This document shows, one piece after another, positions 1 to 7,398 of a stretch of DNA of 14,531 nucleotides. The DNA is from Planctomycetota bacterium (GTDB lineage Bacteria; Planctomycetota; Brocadiia; JAJRTI01). A program made the position numbers and the translations under genes. The number at the start of each line of letters is the position of its first letter. The first letter of the stretch is position 1. The stretch covers positions 1 through 14,531 of the forward strand of contig JAJRTI010000290.1 in assembly GCA_024278415.1 (NCBI GenBank). The letters run 5' to 3'. The notes beneath the pieces are model-generated. The model saw only the letters and a program-made list of their open reading frames with translations. It did not search any database and was not told where the DNA came from.

Positions 1-28
1 CGTATTCCGTATCTCGAATCGCGATCCG

Positions 29-51
29 AATACGCAATACGCAATACGGAA
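29..51. repeat. Short tandem 7-mers with an inverted 8-mer at the window start
   Basis: Three adjacent 7-mers lie at 29-35, 36-42 and 43-49: AATACGC, AATACGC and AATACGG. The 8-mer TTCCGTAT at 5-12 is the inverse of ATACGGAA at 44-51, so 5-51 can fold into a weak stem. It looks like a low-complexity intergenic repeat. No coding sequence is supported here, and the element may continue beyond the left edge of the window. Confidence 0.55.
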
Positions 52-109
52 CAGCGAAGCTGCCCTCCACACGCCACGTCTTGCCTCTGATCCATGACAG
101 CCAGAAGCC

Positions 110-141
110 TTGGGTTGCGGGCGAAGCCCGCCTTGTCAGGA
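110..141 (+). repeat. 32-bp dispersed repeat, copy 1, with a GCGGGC-GAA-GCCCGC hairpin
   Basis: These 32 bases recur in the opposite orientation at 14386-14417 with one mismatch (C here, T in the second copy, at 118). The core 117-131 is a perfect hairpin with a 6-bp stem and a GAA loop. In the second copy the substitution turns one G-C pair into a G-U pair, so the stem is kept as RNA. It lies in the gap downstream of the protease-ATPase gene. No open frame or transposase is attached, so it may be a REP-like or non-autonomous palindromic element. Confidence 0.75.
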
Positions 142-188
142 CCCACGGATGCAGAGGGACGGTGCAGAATCCCCATCCGTGGGTCCTG
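137..188. repeat. Perfect 15-bp inverted repeat, plus a third partial copy
   Basis: The arm at 137-151 is exactly inverted at 174-188, separated by 22 bases; its core word is CATCCGTGGG. A third copy of this word follows at 193-202. The structure overlaps the end of the 32-bp repeat, so the two form one compound palindromic block about 110-290 bases past the stop codon of the minus-strand fusion gene. There is no T-run, so a classical intrinsic terminator is not supported. Confidence 0.7.
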
Positions 189-229
189 CTAACATCCGTG
201 GGATCTTCCATTCCGGTCGCTTCCGGATT

Positions 230-275
230 GGCGCAACGCCACACAGTTGGCAGACCAACCGCGCCACACCGGCGC
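230..275. other. Three consecutive mini-hairpins just past the fusion gene's stop codon
   Basis: Three small perfect stems follow one another: GGCG/CGCC at 230-240 (loop CAA), GTTGG/CCAAC at 246-259 (loop CAGA) and GCGCC/GGCGC at 261-275 (5-base loop). They begin 22 bases beyond the stop codon of the minus-strand gene, so they would lie in its 3' untranslated RNA and could help termination or stability. The stems are short and GC-rich, and chance is a real alternative. Confidence 0.35.
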
Positions 276-297
276 ACTAGCGGGCGTGCGATGAACC

Positions 298-3200
298 CTA
301 CCTCGCCAGCGGCTTCCCCGTCACGCCATCCAGCATCAACTCGCGGCTCTTGGCGCCGTCGGTGGATTCGATGCGGAAGCGCCAGTGGGGGAGCAGGACG
401 AGCTTCGCACTTTGGACCTTGGCGATGTACTTGCGTTCGACGAGCTTGCGGACCTCATCCTCGTCAAGAAGGCCCTCGAGCGCGCGGGGATCGAGTTCGA
501 CCTCGCCGGGCATCTTCTCCTCGAACGTGCACACGTCGTCGAGGTCCCGAATCTTCGTGGGGCTCTCGTCCACCACGTCGCTGAATGCGAACCCCTTGCT
601 CGCATCGTAGTAGCAGATGCGGCCGTCGGTAGCGTCGAGGTAGATCGTTGCGGTGGCCTCGGTTTTGGTCTTGAAGATGATGCCGCTCGTCTCCTCGACC
701 TTCACGTCGACCTGCCACAGCGGCATGTGCCGGAACTCGGTGTCCGCGATCTTTTCCGACTTGCTGAAGAACCCGGCGAGCGTCTCCTCCGCGGCGGTGC
801 GCGCGTCCCGCTCCGAGACCTTGAGCGCGGCGACGGTCACGGCCTCGGCCTGGCCCTCTTGCGGCCGCAGGTCGTAGTCCGCGTGCCAGTACACGTTGCT
901 GCTGCCGAGCTTGTCCTTGGCCACGAGGTTTTTGGCCACGAGCCCGCTCATGAGGCGCAGCACGCGAGACGAGTTGGCGTCGATCGCGTCGCCGATCTCG
1001 GCCGTGCTCAGGCAGCGCTTCTCGTTGAGCAGCAGCTCCACGACGCGCTCCTCGTCGGTCGGCTCCGGTTCTGGTTCAGGCTCAGGTTCGGGCGGCGCGG
1101 GCTCTTCGGCCACGGCCTCTTGCGGCCCCGCGGACGCGGCCTTGAACAACGGCGCCTCAGCGGGCGACTTTGGCGGGAAAGCTGGCGCCTCTTGGCCGGG
1201 TAGGCCGTAGAACTCGTGCAGCCGTATCGTCCCGGCCTCCTCCATCCTTCTGAGCAGATACTGCGTCTGCTCATCGGTCAGTCCGAGGTCGAGCGTCTCC
1301 ATCAGTTCGTCGCTCGCCAAAGCGTGGCCCGCGTCGCTGAGCGCACGCTCGACCGCGGCCGCGTGCTGCTCGACTTCGTCGTCGTCCAACAGCGGCGGCG
1401 CTTCCGCCTGTGCGCCGCGCTCCATCTTCGCGGTCTGCTCCGGCACGGAGAACCGCTTGCGCATCTCCGCTGTGGTGCGTTTGGCCACGTCGTCGTCGCT
1501 CAGCGGCGAGCCGTGCTTGGTCACGAGCCATCGCACTTTGTAGGGGATGGGCTCGTCGAACTCGTCCGCGGAGAGGATGATGAAGTTGCCCTTCTGGAGC
1601 CCGGCGAGCTGGCCGCCAATGGCCTCCGCTTTCTCCGGGTCAAGCGCTTGGAGGAAGTCGATGACCTTGGCCCGCGTCTGCTTGGTCTTCATCTGCCCCA
1701 GGTTCCACGTCGCGAACTGGTCGAGCGCGGTGTAGTCGATGTCGCCCGGGCTTTGGGTCGCGATGACGCAGCCCACGCCGTACTTGCGCGCTTGCCGGAA
1801 GAGCATCATGAGCGCGTCCTTGCAGGCCGGCTTGCGCACGGGCGGGATGAACTTCGCGATCTCGTCGATGTAGAAGACGGCCTGGAGGCCCTTCTGGTCG
1901 CCGGGGTTGCGGAGCATCCAGTGGTAGATCTTCTCCGCGATTTGGCACACGAAGAAGTCCTTCTCCTCCTGCGACGACAGCGAGTTGAGGTAGATCACCG
2001 AGAGGCGCACTTTGCCCGAATCGTCGCCGCGGCCCAGGAGCGTATCCACGTCGAGCGGCACGCCATGCTCGAACATGAGCCCCTTCGCGCCGATGGTGAG
2101 GTTGAGCATCTTGCGCGTGAGCGTGCGGATCTCGCGCTCGGAGATGATGTTGCTCGCGCGCTTCACGATGGGCTCGGGCAGGTCGCCGATCGCGTCCACG
2201 AGCGCAGTGAACGAATCCACGGCCCGGCCGGTGTTGTAGATGTGCTCGAAGACCATGTAGAGGAACGACTGCGCGGAGTTGCCATCGTCCTTGTCCAGGT
2301 CGTAGCCCATGAGGGTGCAGATGCTGTCGGCCATCGCGGACAGCGAGTGCACGACCACCTCCGTGTCGGCGGAGTCGAAATCGAAGTTGAGCGGGTTGAC
2401 GCAAAGGGGGATGCCCTTGGAGCTGGCCGGGGTCCAGATGACCACGTCGGCCTTCTCGTCGTATTGCCTGAGAATCTCTGCGGGCACGCCCTTCTTGGTC
2501 ACGCTCGCTTCGGTCGCGCGCTCGCCCATGCGCGCGATGTCGCCCTGGGGGTCGATGGCTATGACCGGCACGCCCTGGCGAATGAACTCCTCGCAGATCA
2601 CCTTGCAGGCCACGGTCTTGCCGGAGCCGCTGGAGCCGAGGCACGCGAAGTGGCGCTGGAACGTGTCGGCCTTGAGCGAGACCGGCCCGGCTTCGCTTTG
2701 GCCCAGAGTGATGACGGCCGGGCCGTCGGATGACACGGCCGCGAGCAGCGCACCGCGGCCCTGGGCGATGTAATCTGCGGCCTTGGACAAGCTCACGAGC
2801 CCGGCGCCTTGCGCGTCTTCGTCGAAGCCCTTGAGCTTGGCCGCGGTCTCGACGAGCGCGGCCTTCACGACCGGTTCGAGGTTGCCCTTGGTCTTGCGCG
2901 CGCGAAGGTAGCCCACGAGCGCGGCCGCACAGCCGGCCACGAACGGCGCGGCCATGGACGTGCCGGACGCGGCGGTGTAGGGCTCGCCCTCAGCGATCGG
3001 GGGCCAGGGGCTCTGGCTCGACAGCGGCGCCACGATGTTCACGCCTGGCGCGCACACGGTCGGCTTGGGGCCGGTCGTGTCTGGCGCGGCCGTGGGGCCG
3101 CGGCCGCTGAAGTCCGCGATGCCGCCCAGGGTGTCCTCCGCCGCGACGGTGATCGCCTGGGCCGCGTCCCCAGGGGAGGAAAGCGACCCTGCCTCCGGGC

Positions 3201-4269
3201 CTTCGTTGCCGGCGGACACGCACACGACGATGCCGGCTTCCGCGGCCTTGTCGCACGCGCGGGCGAGCAGCGACGCTCCGTCGGTGATGCCGCCCTCTTG
3301 GCCGAGGCTCATGTTGATCACGTCGGCCTTGTGCTCCATGGCCCAGCGCATCGCGCTGAGGATGGCCTCGGTCGTCGCGGCGCCGTCCTTGTCGAACACG
3401 CGTGCGTTGAGCAGCTTCGCGTGGGGCGCGACGCCGGCGAACTGGCCGTTCGACGCGGCGCCGGCGCCGGCCGCGATGCCGGCGCAGTGGGTGCCGTGGC
3501 CCATGTAGTCGCCCGTGTCGCCCTCGCCGCTGAAGTCGCGCTCGGCCACCACCCGGCCCGCGAGGTCCGCGTGGTTCTTGTCGATGCCGGAGTCGATGAT
3601 GCAGATGGCCGCGCCTTCGCCGCGGCTCTCCGGGAAATCGCCGGGGAACTTCGGCTCCTTGGCCTTGGCAGGCTTCGCTTCCGCGGCCAGCTCCGCCGGC
3701 TTGGGCTGCGGCGCGAGGATCTTGCGTTCCGCGTCGTAGACCCCGGCGACGCCCTCGATGTCGGCCAGGGGCTTGACGAACGCCACATCCGGGGGCACGT
3801 GGGCCTGGAGCATGCCGAGGGGGGCGAACTTGAGCGCCGGCGCTTCCTCCTCCGCGTAGGTGTTCTTGGCCAGCACATAGCCCATCTCTTCGGCGCGCTT
3901 GGCCAGTTGCTCGACGGATTCGCCCGGCTCGGCTTCGAGCATGACGGTGGGCCACTCGCCCACGTGCGTGCGCTCGCGGTATTGCGCGATGCCCTCGGTG
4001 ATGGCGAGTTGCCCCTCCGCGACCTGGGCGCTGATCTCGTCCAACTCCGCGCAGATGCTGGTGGTGACTTCTTCGAGGTACTGCTGCGCGTCCTGGGCCA
4101 TCTCCTGCTCGACGGTGATCTTGCCGCCCTCGATCTGGAGCTTGGTCTTGATCTTGGTCTCGACGCGCTGCTGGAAGACCTTGGACTGGCGCACGCAGGA
4201 GACGCGACGTTGCGTCAAGGCCTCGCGCTTCTGGTCGGACAGGAGGAAAGACTCGACGAAGCCTGGCAT
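298..4269 (-). CDS. Subtilisin-type (S8) protease fused to a HerA-like ATPase, 1323 aa
   Basis: I chose the ATG at 4269 because GGGAG lies just upstream and a promoter sits at 4324-4353; the frame stays open 76 codons further upstream, with no protein character. Residues 1-100 are mostly helical. Residues 105-185 resemble a subtilisin propeptide, and 189-217 is an Ala/Lys/Pro linker. The S8 domain (218-500) has the catalytic set Asp226 (IIDSGID), His258 (GHGTHCAG), Asn355 (SAGNEGP) and Ser438 (GTSMAAP). The HerA/FtsK-type ATPase (507-915) has Walker A GSSGSGKT (Lys551), Walker B FYIDE (Asp802, Glu803) and sensor-like ATQSPGD (838-843). Two winged-helix-like segments follow (965-1022, 1074-1130), separated by a Glu-Pro linker, then a C-terminal domain with two copies of PxW...DGxTG-like strands (1183-1217, 1294-1319). 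There is no signal peptide or membrane segment, so it is cytoplasmic. I infer an ATPase-controlled protease, perhaps in defence or DNA-linked stress. Domain calls are firm; the role is unknown. Confidence 0.93.
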   Translation of the reverse strand: MPGFVESFLLSDQKREALTQRRVSCVRQSKVFQQRVETKIKTKLQIEGGKITVEQEMAQDAQQYLEEVTTSICAELDEISAQVAEGQLAITEGIAQYRERTHVGEWPTVMLEAEPGESVEQLAKRAEEMGYVLAKNTYAEEEAPALKFAPLGMLQAHVPPDVAFVKPLADIEGVAGVYDAERKILAPQPKPAELAAEAKPAKAKEPKFPGDFPESRGEGAAICIIDSGIDKNHADLAGRVVAERDFSGEGDTGDYMGHGTHCAGIAAGAGAASNGQFAGVAPHAKLLNARVFDKDGAATTEAILSAMRWAMEHKADVINMSLGQEGGITDGASLLARACDKAAEAGIVVCVSAGNEGPEAGSLSSPGDAAQAITVAAEDTLGGIADFSGRGPTAAPDTTGPKPTVCAPGVNIVAPLSSQSPWPPIAEGEPYTAASGTSMAAPFVAGCAAALVGYLRARKTKGNLEPVVKAALVETAAKLKGFDEDAQGAGLVSLSKAADYIAQGRGALLAAVSSDGPAVITLGQSEAGPVSLKADTFQRHFACLGSSGSGKTVACKVICEEFIRQGVPVIAIDPQGDIARMGERATEASVTKKGVPAEILRQYDEKADVVIWTPASSKGIPLCVNPLNFDFDSADTEVVVHSLSAMADSICTLMGYDLDKDDGNSAQSFLYMVFEHIYNTGRAVDSFTALVDAIGDLPEPIVKRASNIISEREIRTLTRKMLNLTIGAKGLMFEHGVPLDVDTLLGRGDDSGKVRLSVIYLNSLSSQEEKDFFVCQIAEKIYHWMLRNPGDQKGLQAVFYIDEIAKFIPPVRKPACKDALMMLFRQARKYGVGCVIATQSPGDIDYTALDQFATWNLGQMKTKQTRAKVIDFLQALDPEKAEAIGGQLAGLQKGNFIILSADEFDEPIPYKVRWLVTKHGSPLSDDDVAKRTTAEMRKRFSVPEQTAKMERGAQAEAPPLLDDDEVEQHAAAVERALSDAGHALASDELMETLDLGLTDEQTQYLLRRMEEAGTIRLHEFYGLPGQEAPAFPPKSPAEAPLFKAASAGPQEAVAEEPAPPEPEPEPEPEPTDEERVVELLLNEKRCLSTAEIGDAIDANSSRVLRLMSGLVAKNLVAKDKLGSSNVYWHADYDLRPQEGQAEAVTVAALKVSERDARTAAEETLAGFFSKSEKIADTEFRHMPLWQVDVKVEETSGIIFKTKTEATATIYLDATDGRICYYDASKGFAFSDVVDESPTKIRDLDDVCTFEEKMPGEVELDPRALEGLLDEDEVRKLVERKYIAKVQSAKLVLLPHWRFRIESTDGAKSRELMLDGVTGKPLAR
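1061..1090 (-). repeat. Tandem GGYTCN hexamers encoding a Glu-Pro linker
   Basis: Five hexamers (GGCTCC, GGTTCT, GGTTCA, GGCTCA, GGTTCG on the plus strand) encode the alternating Glu-Pro stretch near residues 1060-1070 of the fusion protein. It is an extended, stiff linker between the two winged-helix-like segments. The array is in frame, so gain or loss of a hexamer would only change linker length. Confidence 0.8.
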
Positions 4270-4323
4270 AGACTGCTCCCGACGGCGGTTTTCGTTCGGA
4301 GTTGCATGAAGAAAAGGAGGACC

Positions 4324-4353
4324 AGTGTATCTTGGGTTCGCGAAGGCTGTCAA
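4324..4353 (-). promoter_or_regulatory. Sigma70-like promoter of the protease-ATPase gene
   Basis: On the minus strand TTGACA (4353-4348) and TACACT (4329-4324) are separated by 18 bases. Transcription would start near 4317, about 48 bases before the ATG at 4269. The fit to consensus is good, and it supports the shorter start codon rather than the longer open frame. Confidence 0.65.
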
Positions 4354-4422
4354 GCTGAGGCGCCCGGCGAGGCATTTGGGTTGCATGGCAATTGCGGCGT
4401 GGTCTGTGCGCGCGGAGGTTGC

Positions 4423-4490
4423 TACAATCAACGCGAACGGTGTGCGACCCAACAGGGCATGACCCATCACTCTCCCCCGAATCCGAGGAG
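4423..4490 (+). promoter_or_regulatory. Possible -10 box and strong RBS of the beta-helix gene
   Basis: TACAAT at 4423-4428 fits a -10 box, but the -35 position (about 4400-4405, TGGTCT) is weak, so an activator or another sigma factor is possible. GAGGAG at 4485-4490 lies 7 bases before the GTG at 4498 and decides that start. The small palindrome TTGC-ATG-GCAA at 4381-4391 lies just upstream. The 228-bp gap 4270-4497 serves both divergent genes. Confidence 0.45.
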
Positions 4491-4497
4491 TCACCAC

Positions 4498-7359
4498 GTG
4501 AGGCAGCTACTAGTCCCCGTCGCTATTCTTCTTTCCACCACCGCGCAGGCCGCAGCCGTCGAGCTGTACGTGAGCCCGAACGGCCGCGACGCGTGGTCGG
4601 GCCGGCTGCCCGCGCCGAATGCGGCGAAGACCAATGGCCCCTTCGCCACCCTCGCCCGCGCGCGGGATGTGCTGCGCCGGCTCAAGGCCAAGGCCGGTCT
4701 GCCGCAGGGCGCGACCGTGTTCGTGCGCGGGGGCACGTACTACATGCCGGAGGCGTTGACGCTGACGAAGCAGGACTCCGGCGCGCCAGGTGCGCGGATC
4801 GTGTATCGCGCGTACAGAGACGAAAAGCCCGTGCTCGTGGGCGGGTTGCCTATCAAAGGTTTCACGCGGCACAAGGGCGCGATCATGAAGGCCGACGTCG
4901 CGGCCCAGGGCTTCAAGGGCTTCTACTTTCGGCAGCTCTTCTTCAACGGCAAGCGCCAACACCTGGCGCGCTACCCCAACTTCGAGCCGGACGCACCCAT
5001 CTGCGGTGGGTGGGCGTTCATCCCCGGCAAACCTCAACAACTGTACGGCGGTGCGGTCGAGGAGACCGCGGAGCAGCGCCGCACGTTGCACGTGCGGCCC
5101 GAAGACATCCGCGACTGGGCCAACCCGAGCGAGGGCGAAGTGTTTTTGTTCCCGCGCCACAACTGGTGGAACCACATCGTGGGCATCGAGTCCGTGGACA
5201 AGGCCAAGGGTATCATCAAACTCAAGCCCAACCGCGGCTTCGACAGCCGGCTCGGCGACCGGCGCTTCGGCATGAAGCCCCGCTGCCGCTACTACGTGCG
5301 CAACCTGCTCGAAGAACTCGACGCGCCGGGCGAGTGGTATCTCGACCGCAAGACGTGGACGCTCTACTTCTGGCCGCCCGCGCCGCCCGATCGCGCCACC
5401 GTCGTCGCGCCGCGCACCACGCAGATCATCCACCTCTTGGAAGGAGCATCGCACATCACCTTCCGCGGCTTCACCATCGAGTGCAGCGACCGTTGGGCGG
5501 TCAACATGTGGCGGAGCAATGATTGCCTCGTGGCCGGCTGCACGATCCGCAACGTGAGTGGGTATTGCAGGGGGGGGGACGCGGCCATCGCCATCAATGG
5601 CGGCACGAACAACGGCGCGGTGGGCAACGATATCTACGACGTGGGCAGCGACGCCATCACCCTGAGCGGAGGCGACCGCGAGACGCTCGCGCCGGGCAAC
5701 AACTACGCGGACAACAACTACATCCATCGCACCGGCGTGTTCTGGAAAGCCGGCAGCGGCGTTTCGTGCCGCGGCGTGGGCAACCGCGTGTCACACAACC
5801 TCGTGCACGACACCCCGCGGCAGGGCCTGCGCTGGAACGGCAGCGACCACGTGATCGAGTTCAACCACGTGCGCCACACCAACACCGAGATCTCCGACAC
5901 GGCCGGCATCAACGCCTGCAACAGCAACTGGACCAAGCGCGGCACGGTGATCCGTTACAACTACGTGCACGACACGCTCGGCCTCGGCATGAACCGCGAC
6001 TACGGGTGGGTGTCGCCCTACTACTGCTGGAGCATCTACCTCGACAACTTCACCTGCGGCACGATCGTGTACGGCAACATCTGCGCGCGCATCATCCTCG
6101 GCGGCCCGTTCATCCACGGCGGCCGCGACAACGTCATCGAGAACAACTACATCATCGACTGCAACACCGCGCAGATGCAGTACAGCTCATGGAAGCCGCT
6201 GAGCGAGAGACAGGCCAAGGGCCTCGTGGATGAGTTGATGAAGTACGGCAAACTGCCCGCTTACCAGAAGTACCCCGGCTTGGCCGAGATGTTCGAAACC
6301 GACTACGACGAATGGCTCCAGATGGCGGGCAACAAGTTCCTGCGCAACATCTGCACCTACTCCGACCCCAAGGCTGCGCTCTACAAACAGCGCGACCTGC
6401 CCCACGACAAGACGGAGTCGGACTACAACCTCGTCTGGCATCACGGCATGCCGCTGGCCGTCGGCCTCAAAGGCGTGCCGCCGGAGAAGCAGTGGGACGC
6501 GTGGAAGAAGCTCGGCTTCGAAGCGCATTCCATTGTCGCGGATCCCCTGTTCGTCGATCCCAAGAACGACGACTTCCGGCTCAAGCCCGATTCGCCCGCG
6601 CACAAGCTTGGCATCAAGCAGATCCCGGTCGACAGAATCGGGCCGTACGAATCGCCCCTGCGCGCGTCGTGGCCCATCGTCGAGGCCGAGGGCGTGCGCG
6701 AGCATCCGCTCAAGCTCGACCGCATGCCCAAGGCGCCTCCGAAGCCCAAGTTCGCGGCCGGCCCGCGGCCCACCTTCCGCGTGCCGCGGCTCAAGACGCC
6801 CATCGTCATCGACGGCGCGGTCACCCACGCGGAATGGGACCAAGTGAACATGCGCCGCGGCATCACGCTCAAGCAAGACGCACGCGGTGCGGAGGCCAAG
6901 CCCACGAGCTACGCGTACATGGCGTTCGACGACGAAAACCTCTACATCGGCTTTCGCAACAAAGTCGATGGCCCGCTCAAGACCGGCTCGAAGTGGGGCA
7001 AGGATACGGACGCGGTCGAGGTTGCGCTCCGCACGCCGGCCGGCCCGGTTGTGGTGCTGCGCGGCTTCGTCAACGGCCAGTTCGAGAGCAGCACCGAGGC
7101 CGGCGCGTCGGCCGAAGTCGCCAAGCGCGCGGAGGCCGCGCAGTACGGCACGAAGGTGATGGGCAAGACGCTCTGGTCCGCGGAATGGAAGATCCCCTTC
7201 GCCGCGCTCGGCGCGGACCCCGCCAAGGACAAGACGTTCGCCTGCAACCTGACCGTGCGCAAGACTGCGTCGGACCTCTGGCTCATGTGGCGCGGCACGC
7301 GCGGCTCGTCGTGGAGGGTGGACCGGGCCGCGGTGATATCTCTGGGGCGGCCGGACTGA
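4498..7359 (+). CDS. Secreted right-handed beta-helix protein with C-terminal CBM9-like domain (GH141-like layout)
   Basis: The GTG at 4498 is taken as the start: it follows GAGGAG by 7 bases and is directly followed by a signal peptide (residues 1-20, hydrophobic core then AQAAA). The frame runs open far upstream, but that part is antisense to the protease-ATPase gene. The protein has 953 residues. It begins the mature part with LYVSPNGRDAWSG (23-35) and has PFATLARARDVLR (48-60), the usual N-terminal cap of secreted beta-helix glycan enzymes. GEWYLDRKTWTLYFWPP (278-294) is a family hallmark. Beta-helix coils rich in Asn, Gly and His run about 305-560. Residues 758-953 look like a CBM9-type module (IVIDGAVTHAEW near 768). 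The layout matches proteins grouped with GH141 and other beta-helix hydrolases or lyases. Catalytic residues cannot be assigned from sequence alone. It probably acts on a polysaccharide outside the cytoplasm, supplying the sulfatase/glycosidase locus nearby. Confidence 0.9.
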   Translation: MRQLLVPVAILLSTTAQAAAVELYVSPNGRDAWSGRLPAPNAAKTNGPFATLARARDVLRRLKAKAGLPQGATVFVRGGTYYMPEALTLTKQDSGAPGARIVYRAYRDEKPVLVGGLPIKGFTRHKGAIMKADVAAQGFKGFYFRQLFFNGKRQHLARYPNFEPDAPICGGWAFIPGKPQQLYGGAVEETAEQRRTLHVRPEDIRDWANPSEGEVFLFPRHNWWNHIVGIESVDKAKGIIKLKPNRGFDSRLGDRRFGMKPRCRYYVRNLLEELDAPGEWYLDRKTWTLYFWPPAPPDRATVVAPRTTQIIHLLEGASHITFRGFTIECSDRWAVNMWRSNDCLVAGCTIRNVSGYCRGGDAAIAINGGTNNGAVGNDIYDVGSDAITLSGGDRETLAPGNNYADNNYIHRTGVFWKAGSGVSCRGVGNRVSHNLVHDTPRQGLRWNGSDHVIEFNHVRHTNTEISDTAGINACNSNWTKRGTVIRYNYVHDTLGLGMNRDYGWVSPYYCWSIYLDNFTCGTIVYGNICARIILGGPFIHGGRDNVIENNYIIDCNTAQMQYSSWKPLSERQAKGLVDELMKYGKLPAYQKYPGLAEMFETDYDEWLQMAGNKFLRNICTYSDPKAALYKQRDLPHDKTESDYNLVWHHGMPLAVGLKGVPPEKQWDAWKKLGFEAHSIVADPLFVDPKNDDFRLKPDSPAHKLGIKQIPVDRIGPYESPLRASWPIVEAEGVREHPLKLDRMPKAPPKPKFAAGPRPTFRVPRLKTPIVIDGAVTHAEWDQVNMRRGITLKQDARGAEAKPTSYAYMAFDDENLYIGFRNKVDGPLKTGSKWGKDTDAVEVALRTPAGPVVVLRGFVNGQFESSTEAGASAEVAKRAEAAQYGTKVMGKTLWSAEWKIPFAALGADPAKDKTFACNLTVRKTASDLWLMWRGTRGSSWRVDRAAVISLGRPD
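5570..5578 (+). repeat. Run of nine G inside the beta-helix gene
   Basis: Nine consecutive G occur in codons for Arg-Gly-Gly (residues 358-360). The Gly codons are GGG, whereas this genome mostly uses GGC. Slippage by one base would truncate the protein within the beta-helix. It may be a contingency tract, or a spot prone to sequencing error; the reading frame is intact in this sequence. Confidence 0.7.
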
Positions 7360-7398
7360 GCGGGCCGAGCCCTCCTCCTGCCAGGGAATTGACGAACG

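Noticed and set aside
215..286. tRNA-like fragment on the minus strand (GGTGTGGCGCGGTTGGT)
   Set aside because: It resembles a D-arm, but there is no anticodon arm with a 7-base loop, no GTTC-type T-loop and no matching acceptor stem.
110..290. CRISPR array
   Set aside because: The repeated words are palindrome arms in alternating orientation, not evenly spaced direct repeats with unique spacers.
81..584. Open frame on the plus strand, 167 codons, at the left edge
   Set aside because: Arg/Ser/Pro-rich translation with no family character; its second half is antisense to the end of the protease-ATPase gene.
385..2733. Two long plus-strand open frames (385-1203, 1216-2733)
   Set aside because: Both are antisense to the ATPase region. 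Their His/Arg/Val/Leu-rich composition is typical of the opposite strand of a GC-rich gene.
2809..4497. Upstream extension of the beta-helix frame by 563 codons
   Set aside because: It is antisense to the protease domain. A GTG with a strong ribosome site followed by a signal peptide at 4498 marks the real start.
4270..4497. 76-codon N-terminal extension of the protease-ATPase
   Set aside because: The promoter lies inside it (4324-4353), and an ATG with a ribosome site at 4269 gives a natural start.
4510..5727. 405-codon minus-strand open frame inside the beta-helix gene
   Set aside because: Its Val/Ala/Arg/His-rich translation is an antisense shadow of a well-supported gene.
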